Of a stretch of 38,769 nucleotides of DNA, positions 33,479 to 38,769 are shown in pieces (the stretch's first letter is position 1; each line of letters starts with the position of its first letter). Position numbers and translations under genes: made by a program. The notes beneath the pieces are model-generated. The model was given only the letters and a program-made list of their open reading frames with translations, did not search any database and was not told the DNA's origin. This DNA is from Planctomycetia bacterium. Lineage in GTDB: Bacteria > Planctomycetota > Phycisphaerae > Phycisphaerales > SM1A02. Where the stretch lies: positions 1-38,769 of the forward strand of contig SXOD01000007.1 in the NCBI GenBank assembly GCA_005776885.1, read 5' to 3'.

Positions 33479-34684
33479 ATGAGCACTCCCGCGATGACCG
33501 TCCCGTTCATTGACCTCAAGCCGCAATACGAGACGATCCGGGCGCAGTGCGAGCCCAAGCTCCACGAGATCGCGGCGAGCCAGTACTTCGTGCTCGGCCC
33601 CGAGGTCGCGGCCTTCGAGAAGGAGGTGGGTGAGTATCTCGGCGTGAAGCACGGCGTCGGCTGCTCGAGCGGGTCGGATGCGCTGCTCCTCGCCCTCATG
33701 GCGCTGGACCTGAAGCCCGGGGACCAGGTGCTGTGCCCCTCATGGACGTTCTTCGCGACCGCCGGCGCGATCTCCCGCCTGGGGCTGGAGCCCGTCTTCG
33801 TGGACATCGATCCGGTGACCTACAACATGTGCCCGCAGGCGACCGAGGCCGCGCTCGCCACGTGCACGCGCGCGAAGGCGCTCCTGCCGGTCCACATCTA
33901 CGGCCTCCCGGCGGATGTCGACGCCTTCCTGGAGATCGGCAAGCGCCACAACCTGCCGGTGATCGAGGACTGCGCGCAGTCCATCGGCGCCAAGGATGCG
34001 ACCGGTGCCATGACCGGCACGCGGTGCACCATGGGCACGTGGAGCTTCTTCCCCACCAAGAACCTCGGCTGCTTCGGTGACGGTGGCTTGGTCAGCGCCA
34101 ACGACGACCGGCTCGGCGACTACTTGCGCATGGCGCGCGTCCACGGCAGCAAGCAGCGATACGTGCACGAGTTCGTTGGCGTCAACGCCCGCCTCGACGC
34201 ACTGCAGGCCGCCATCCTCCGCATCAAGCTCCCGCTCCTGGAACGCTGGCACGCCGCCCGCATCGCCAATGCGGACGCCTACGACGCCATCTTCCGAAGC
34301 GCCGGAGGCCGATGCACGTCGTGTGCCTGGGACGAGTCCTCGCTCCAGCTGCGATTCCCATGGCGCCCGGCCGCCCCTGCCCGTGCCATCGTCAACCAGT
34401 ACGTCTTGCGGGTCCCGGCGGCCATCCGCGACGAAGCCCGCGACTTCATGAAGGAGCGAGGGGTCGGCACCGAGATCTACTACCCGATCCCGCTGCACCT
34501 CCAGCAGTGTTGGGCGCACCTGGGCCAGGGGGCGGGATCGCTCCCCGAGACCGAGCGTGCCGCGAACGAAACGATTGCACTGCCGATCTTCCCCGAGCTT
34601 GGCATGGAGCGATTGCGGTACGTCGCGCAGACGCTGGTCCAGTTCGTGGAGAGCAAGAGCCGGACGTTCGCCGCCGCGCGGTAG
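33479..34684 (+). CDS. DegT/DnrJ/EryC1/StrS family PLP-dependent sugar aminotransferase
   Basis: 401 residues, fold type I aminotransferase acting on keto sugars bound to nucleotides. Markers: the N-terminus VPFIDLKPQYETIRAQ; GCSSGSDALLLAL (PLP phosphate loop, 61-73); VIEDCAQSIGAK (161-172); and PLP lysine K194 in SFFPTKNLGCFGDGG. The late segment RVHGSKQRYVHEFVGVNARLD is also typical. It makes amino sugars for glycans, lipopolysaccharide or antibiotics; the substrate cannot be read from the sequence. The oxidoreductase at 2347 is of a type that can produce 3-keto sugars for such enzymes, but it lies 30 kb away, so pairing is speculative. Single-gene unit with its own promoter. Confidence 0.92.
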   Translation: MSTPAMTVPFIDLKPQYETIRAQCEPKLHEIAASQYFVLGPEVAAFEKEVGEYLGVKHGVGCSSGSDALLLALMALDLKPGDQVLCPSWTFFATAGAISRLGLEPVFVDIDPVTYNMCPQATEAALATCTRAKALLPVHIYGLPADVDAFLEIGKRHNLPVIEDCAQSIGAKDATGAMTGTRCTMGTWSFFPTKNLGCFGDGGLVSANDDRLGDYLRMARVHGSKQRYVHEFVGVNARLDALQAAILRIKLPLLERWHAARIANADAYDAIFRSAGGRCTSCAWDESSLQLRFPWRPAAPARAIVNQYVLRVPAAIRDEARDFMKERGVGTEIYYPIPLHLQQCWAHLGQGAGSLPETERAANETIALPIFPELGMERLRYVAQTLVQFVESKSRTFAAAR

Positions 34685-34716
34685 CGCAAGAGTGCAAGAG
34701 CGCAAGAGCGCAAGAG
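34685..34716. repeat. Four copies of an 8-base direct repeat (cgcaagag)
   Basis: Directly after the DegT stop codon the unit cgcaagag occurs four times in tandem; copy 2 begins with t. It lies in the 73-base gap between two convergent genes, which shows no clear terminator hairpin. Confidence 0.8.
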
Positions 34717-34757
34717 CGCGATGGCGCGGGAGCCGACCGACGGTCACGCTCGCGCCG

Positions 34758-37334
34758 CTACCGCTCGGCGAATCCAGTCATCGTGCCGCCGCCGGTGTAG
34801 TCGTACCAGCGGCGGCCAAGGACGTTCAGCTTGACGCGAGTGGCGCCGGTGTCCAGGTCGTTGGGGATCGCCTCGAACCCGAGGCGGAACAGCACGATGC
34901 CGCCATTGCCCTGCAAGAACAGGTCTGGCGTCCCGTTGCTGTCCAAGTCGCTGAGGGCGGCCACTCGATAGCCACCCATGTCAAAGGCCCAGGTCCTCGC
35001 CTGGCGAATCGCGCCGTCGTCGCCCAGAAACTGGAAGAGCAGGTGGGAGCCGTCCTGCCAGACGAGGTCGGCCGTGCCGTCGCCATCAAAGTCGCCAGCG
35101 CCTCGGAAGGGGCCGGGGCCCGACGGCAGCGCGTGCACGGCGTCGTTGCCATCTTCCGGGCCAAAGTCGATCCACAGCGTGGTCTTCGTCACGCGGTTGT
35201 GGGCGATGAGCTCCACGCCGGCGTCGGTCCCGTCGTTGTCGTCTTCGTCGTCGTCATCTCCATCGGTGAATGCGATGGGCGCGTCGGCCGCTGCAAAGAC
35301 CCAGCCCGCCCCCGCAGGGTCGTCAGCCAGGAACGGAAGGAGGGCCGTGGCCGTCCCGTCATACCCAAAGCTGGAGACAAAGGTGCAGGTGAGTTGCAGG
35401 CCGTCGCGGAACACGAGGTCATCGGTGCCGCTCCCGTTGAAGTCGCCCATCGCGACGACGTCCACGCCCTCGGCGACCTCTTCGCCGTTCACGGTCTCGC
35501 TGATGGTGAAGCCATCGCGCACCAGCATCTTGAGCCGTCGCGACTCCGTGTCCAGGAAGAGCAGGTCGCCGGACTGGTCGCCGTTCAGGTCGGGCGAGCC
35601 AAGGAAGGTCCAGGTGTCAGCGACGGTCGTGATGGCGCGCGGCTTCGCGTCGTCGCGCCGATTGGTCCCGTCCGTCTGGATGCCCAAGATGGTCGAGTCC
35701 CGCTGGAGCACCATCGTGCCCCTGACCAGGCCCCATTCTTCGACGATTGGCGTCAGGGGGATCGTGACATTGGGGACTCCGCCGCTGCCGAGGCCGCCAC
35801 TCGGCGTGCCGCCGCCGCTTGGGACGCCGCCAGTCGACTCGCCCTCGAACTCGGCGCCATCGGCCCCCGGTGCCTCGGCACTCGCCGGCGCACCCTCCGG
35901 CAATGCCGGCCCGCCGGCGGACGGCAGGAGTGCCGTCGAGTAGGTCCACGAGAACGCGATCGGCGGATCGCCAGAAATCGCGGGGAACTCGCTGCAGAGC
36001 ACGGCGACCGGCACGGCTTCGCCCTTGGCCACCGCCAGCGCGCACTGCCTCCCCAGCGACTCACCCGCGCCGCCCTCGTTGGTCCAGAGGTCTGCGCGCG
36101 ACAACTCCCAGTTCGCCGCCCCCGACCGGACAAAAGTGAACCCCGCGCCGCTGTTGATCGCGACGCCCTCGAACCCCGGGGCCCCGACCAGCATCAGGTC
36201 TTCGGACGCAAGCGAGACGCTCAGGCCAAACGCGTCGTTCTGGAAGGACTCGCGCCCCCAGAGCTGGTCATCTTCGCTGAACGTGCCGCCGGCATGCCGG
36301 AACACGTAGACGGTTCCGCACCCTGGCACGGTGGAGCCGGACGCGTCCACGTCATGCCCCGACGCACTGACGGCCAGCGTGTCGCCAAGGAGCGCCAGCG
36401 CGCCGCCGAATGAGTCATTGCCGTCGCCGTCAGACGCGCGAATGACCTGCGAAGGAATCGTGGGCCAGCCGGCCTTGGTCCGGACGTACGAGTACGCCTC
36501 GCCGGCATTGGAACCATCCACGGTGTCAGCGTTCTGGACGCCAGCGACGATGATGCCATTGTCGATCACCACGCGCGTCCCAAGCTGGTCGCTCGCACCC
36601 GCAGCGTCGCCGCCGCCGAGGACCGCGTCCTCCACCCAGGTGTCGCCCGCACCAACAAAGACATGGAGGGCGCCGATGTTGGAGGAACCGGCCAGCGGTC
36701 GCCCGACCACGACAGTGCCCTCGTCGCCTTCGACGTCGATCGCGACGCTTTGCCCGAACAGGTCAATGCTCTCCAGCGTCTCGGGCCGAAGCGTTGCCGT
36801 CGGCAGCGAGTAGCCGAGACCCTCGTCGTACGTCCCCCAGGGTGGCGTCGCCGTCGCGTCATAGGTGTAGACGAAGGCGCGTCCCGAGAAAATCGGATCG
36901 CTGGGCGTGGCGTATCCCCATGCCCCGACCGCGATCGTCGTGGCACTGGCGTCGATCGCCACCGCGGCACCGAACTGGGCGAATGATGCGGTGATCGCGG
37001 AACCGTCCGGAAGCAGGAGCGACGGGGGGCAGTCGATCGCCTGCTCGTGAACCCACGCACCCGCCGCGCGCCTGAAAACATGGATGCGCCCGACACCGTT
37101 GGTGGAGTTGAGTCGAGTGTCGGGTGCCCCGATGACCAAGACCGCGCCGTCGGCGCTGGCCGCGACAGCGCGACCGAACCCATCGCTGGTCACTTGTGGT
37201 TCAGCCGTGATCGCATCAGCCGGAACCTGCCAGCCCACGAGCGTGGCGTCAGGTGCCTGCGCGGGAGCGATGCCGACCGGCGCGAAAATCGCGAGGATCG
37301 ACGGAATGAGGAGTGTGGCCTGAACTGCGCGCAT
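34758..37334 (-). CDS. Large secreted FG-GAP/VCBS repeat protein
   Basis: 858 residues from the ATG at 37334, chosen because a good signal peptide follows (MRAVQATLLIPSILAIFAPV, cleavage near APAQA). The first half has at least six integrin-like FG-GAP blades with phrases FGRAVAASADGAVLVIGAPD, FGAAVAIDASATTIAVGAWG, FGGALALLGDTLAVSASGHD and FGLSVSLASEDLMLVGAPG. A Gly/Pro/Ser-rich linker (about 520-575) leads to a second set of calcium-loop repeats: SPDLNGDQSGDLLFLD, GDFNGSGTDDLVFRDG, GDFDGDGTADLVWQDG and SDLDSNGTPDLFLQGN. It should form one or two beta-propellers on the cell surface or outside the cell. The function is unknown; adhesion is typical for the fold. It converges with the DegT gene. 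Confidence 0.85.
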   Translation of the reverse strand: MRAVQATLLIPSILAIFAPVGIAPAQAPDATLVGWQVPADAITAEPQVTSDGFGRAVAASADGAVLVIGAPDTRLNSTNGVGRIHVFRRAAGAWVHEQAIDCPPSLLLPDGSAITASFAQFGAAVAIDASATTIAVGAWGYATPSDPIFSGRAFVYTYDATATPPWGTYDEGLGYSLPTATLRPETLESIDLFGQSVAIDVEGDEGTVVVGRPLAGSSNIGALHVFVGAGDTWVEDAVLGGGDAAGASDQLGTRVVIDNGIIVAGVQNADTVDGSNAGEAYSYVRTKAGWPTIPSQVIRASDGDGNDSFGGALALLGDTLAVSASGHDVDASGSTVPGCGTVYVFRHAGGTFSEDDQLWGRESFQNDAFGLSVSLASEDLMLVGAPGFEGVAINSGAGFTFVRSGAANWELSRADLWTNEGGAGESLGRQCALAVAKGEAVPVAVLCSEFPAISGDPPIAFSWTYSTALLPSAGGPALPEGAPASAEAPGADGAEFEGESTGGVPSGGGTPSGGLGSGGVPNVTIPLTPIVEEWGLVRGTMVLQRDSTILGIQTDGTNRRDDAKPRAITTVADTWTFLGSPDLNGDQSGDLLFLDTESRRLKMLVRDGFTISETVNGEEVAEGVDVVAMGDFNGSGTDDLVFRDGLQLTCTFVSSFGYDGTATALLPFLADDPAGAGWVFAAADAPIAFTDGDDDDEDDNDGTDAGVELIAHNRVTKTTLWIDFGPEDGNDAVHALPSGPGPFRGAGDFDGDGTADLVWQDGSHLLFQFLGDDGAIRQARTWAFDMGGYRVAALSDLDSNGTPDLFLQGNGGIVLFRLGFEAIPNDLDTGATRVKLNVLGRRWYDYTGGGTMTGFAER

Positions 37335-37339
37335 GAGGT

Positions 37340-37345
37340 GTCCTA
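37340..37345 (-). promoter_or_regulatory. Possible -10 box or Shine-Dalgarno TAGGAC before the FG-GAP gene
   Basis: TAGGAC on the minus strand, 5 bases before the ATG at 37334. The AGGA inside it could act as a ribosome site; a second candidate box, TAGCCT (37349-37354), lies 14 bases from the ATG. I cannot tell which applies. Confidence 0.25.
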
Positions 37346-37454
37346 CGGAGGCTAGTCGGGTTGGTGCGGATTTCGCCGCAAACTGGCCAGATTCGGCGGC
37401 CCGCCGCTCACCGGCGGGGCGAGTCGATGGCCTGAGTGGCCGTGGCACGAGAAA

Positions 37455-37488
37455 GCCCACCCGAACCCATGTGGCCCTTCGGGTGGGC
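37455..37488 (-). terminator. Intrinsic terminator of the GHKL/MoxR unit
   Basis: A perfect 11-base-pair stem (gcccacccgaa with ttcgggtgggc) with a 12-base loop lies 32 bases beyond the stop at 37521. On the minus strand it is followed by TTTCTC, a short T-rich tract. It also separates this unit from the FG-GAP gene, which starts about 120 bases further on. Confidence 0.7.
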
Positions 37489-37520
37489 ATTGGGGAGACG
37501 ATGAGTGGCCTCCAGGCCAG

Positions 37521-38078
37521 TCACTGTTCCCATTCATCGCCGTCTCCCGCGCCCGATTCACCAAGCAGGTGCCCTTCGGGGATCAGCATGGAGACCATCA
37601 CGCCACGGCCAAAGGGCACCAGCCTCACTGAGCACCGGCCTCCCATCCCCGCAACGATCGATCGACACTTCGCCAGGCCCGCCGTGTCCGGCGGCGGCTC
37701 GAATGATTCTTCGTCGTCATGGCCAGGTGCGTCACCCATCACATGGACGTGCACCGTGCCATGATCGGTGCGCGCGCACACGACGATGGATCGATCGCAC
37801 CGCGGCGTTGACGAATCCCAGAATCCACGCATTTCCTGCACCAGTTCCTCGATCGCCAAGGCGATCGGCTCGGCCAGCTTGGTTCCTGGAAGCGCGCGGA
37901 CCGTGTCGTCCATCTCGACTCGGAATGAGCAATCGGTCTCTGGATTGGTCTCCAGGGAACGGATCACTGAACGGACGGAATCCGGAAGCGTCGTGACACA
38001 CCCTCGGCGTGGGCGAGGCGTCCATTGGAAGGCGTCGTCAGGGCGTGGTGAGTCGTGAGAATGGCGGTTGTCTCGCAT
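37521..38078 (-). CDS. Degenerate GHKL (histidine-kinase-like ATPase) domain protein
   Basis: 185 residues from the ATG at 38078, fixed by a perfect AGGAGG 4 bases upstream. The first ~45 residues are hydrophilic and probably disordered. The rest resembles a HATPase domain: ALAIEELVQEM at the N-box position, then VVCARTDHGTVHVHVMGDAP, and GLAKCRSIVAGMGGRCSV followed by GRGVMVSMLIPEG, which matches the end of sensor kinases (GLGL..V..I...HGG...V...GKGT.F...LP). The catalytic Asn of the N box is not present (Glu-Met instead), and the G1 DxGxG motif is not evident; an acidic EESFEPPPD stretch lies where the lid would be. It may be a non-ATP-binding relative of anti-sigma kinases. It lies downstream of a MoxR-type gene on the same strand. 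Confidence 0.6.
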   Translation of the reverse strand: MRDNRHSHDSPRPDDAFQWTPRPRRGCVTTLPDSVRSVIRSLETNPETDCSFRVEMDDTVRALPGTKLAEPIALAIEELVQEMRGFWDSSTPRCDRSIVVCARTDHGTVHVHVMGDAPGHDDEESFEPPPDTAGLAKCRSIVAGMGGRCSVRLVPFGRGVMVSMLIPEGHLLGESGAGDGDEWEQ

Positions 38079-38082
38079 CGGG

Positions 38083-38088
38083 CCTCCT
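38083..38088 (-). promoter_or_regulatory. Shine-Dalgarno AGGAGG
   Basis: A perfect AGGAGG on the minus strand, 4 bases before the ATG at 38078. It decides the start of the GHKL-like gene and is the strongest ribosome site in the window. Confidence 0.7.
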
Positions 38089-38213
38089 GTGCGTGACAGG
38101 ACAGTCCAATACGGATCGGGCGGATGCCAACCCGGATTTGGCAAACTCGACGGAAATGGATGAATCAAGCCCCGGGCTTCCCGCCAAAGCACTGCCGGGC
38201 CTTGCTCAGATGG

Positions 38214-38239
38214 GCATCCCGGGATGGCATCCCGGGATG
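38214..38239. repeat. Tandem 13-base repeat of a palindrome (gCATCCCGGGATG x2)
   Basis: The self-complementary 12-mer CATCCCGGGATG occurs at 38215-38226 and again at 38228-38239. It lies in the 186-base gap between the MoxR stop and the GHKL-like start, the longest such gap here together with the one before the FG-GAP gene. It could be a protein-binding operator or an RNA hairpin. Confidence 0.7.
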
Positions 38240-38264
38240 GCCGCCCAGGCCGTATGGCACCCGC

Positions 38265-38769
38265 TCACACCACCGCGGGCAGGGTTTCCAGGATGTTGGC
38301 GATCACCGAATCCGTCGTGACCCCCTCGGCCTCGCCCTCGAAGTTGAGGAGGCAGCGGTGCCGCAAGGCCGGGAGCGCCACGGATCGAAGATCCTCGGGA
38401 ACCACCTGCGTCCGCCCAGCGAGAAGCGCATTGACCTTGCCCGCCAGCACGATGGTCTGCGCCGCGCGCGGGCTGGCGCCAAAACGGAAGTAGGTGTTCA
38501 CGCGAGGCGTGGCAAACTGCCCTTGTGGATGCGTGGCCAGGACCATCCGTGCCGCGTAATCCTGCGTCGCCGCATCGATTCGCACCGCGCGCACCAGTCG
38601 CTGGTACTGCAGGATCGACTGTCCATCCATCACCCGCTGGATGTTGGCGGAGTAGCCCGTCGTGGTGCGCAGCAAGATCTCGGACAGCTCTTCGCGCGTG
38701 GAGTAGCCAACCTCAAGCTTGAAGAAGAATCGGTCCAACTGCGCCTCGGGCAGCGGATAGGTGCCTTAC
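38265..38769 (-). CDS. MoxR-family AAA+ ATPase, C-terminal part
   Basis: About 167 residues of the C-terminus; the Walker and sensor-1 parts lie beyond the window. GTYPLPEAQLDRFFFKLEVG is the near-invariant MoxR segment before the lid domain. The lid follows, with PRVNTYFRFGASPRAAQTIV (family: x-LGASPRA) and the final VVPEDLRSVALPALRHRCLL. MoxR ATPases act as chaperones that insert cofactors or assemble complexes, usually with VWA-domain and DUF58 partners encoded next to them. Directly before GTYPLPEAQL the frame shows a TAA (38766-38768), within four bases of the window end. A stop there would break the gene, but an error at the sequence end is equally possible. Confidence 0.85.

Noticed and set aside
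1-38769. CRISPR arrays, tRNA or rRNA genes, insertion sequences, prophage or defence genes
   Set aside because: No regularly spaced repeats, no RNA gene signatures in the short gaps between genes, and no transposase, integrase or known defence domain among the proteins I could read.

Overview
The window looks like chromosomal DNA of a planctomycete, most likely class Phycisphaerae. This is inferred from very high G+C (judged by eye, not computed), densely packed genes on both strands, extracytoplasmic c-type cytochromes ending in dockerin-like 'GDxNGDG..DGADLA.VL..WG' repeats, an LL-diaminopimelate aminotransferase, and many large secreted proteins with no recognisable family. Both ends cut through genes (a secretin on the left, a MoxR AAA ATPase on the right). 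I see no rRNA, tRNA, CRISPR, integrase, transposase or prophage gene. No gap between genes exceeds 300 bases.

Layout: (1) 1-5753, plus strand: secretin C-terminus; a STAS protein and a GHKL anti-sigma-type kinase (partner-switching pair); a Gfo/Idh/MocA oxidoreductase; endonuclease IV fused in frame to a TPR lipoprotein; QueF. (2) 5764-10734, minus: a large secreted protein with CpxP/Spy-like LTxxQ motifs, a PhoPQ-activated-protein-like hydrolase, and a lipoprotein. (3) 10781-13129, plus: a secreted esterase-fold protein and RlmE. (4) 13121-16153, minus: DapL, a PmtA-like methyltransferase and an M42 aminopeptidase, divergent from (5) a secreted tricorn protease, 16206-19577. (6) 19617-23485, minus: two tandem paralogous pentaheme cytochromes with dockerin-like tails. 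(7) 23612-28098, minus: a lipoprotein, an OppB-type permease, an OppA-type binding protein and a secreted protein. (8) 28154-32148, plus: a secreted TPR protein, a flippase-like membrane protein and PyrE. (9) A GH57 amylase (minus) divergent from a DegT aminotransferase (plus), then a large FG-GAP protein (minus). (10) A degenerate GHKL protein and the MoxR fragment (minus).

The most informative pattern concerns gene starts. All eight starts in the four divergent pairs, and several others, carry a TAnnnT hexamer (often TAGACT or TAACCT) only 6-11 bases before the start codon and lack a Shine-Dalgarno site. This implies leaderless or near-leaderless mRNAs. Other genes have ordinary Shine-Dalgarno sites or start inside 1- to 4-base overlaps with the gene before. 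Other points of note are the endonuclease IV-lipoprotein fusion, two neighbouring secreted hydrolase-fold proteins with Gly where the nucleophile Ser should be, and the tandem cytochromes. I found no clear new defence or mobile system.
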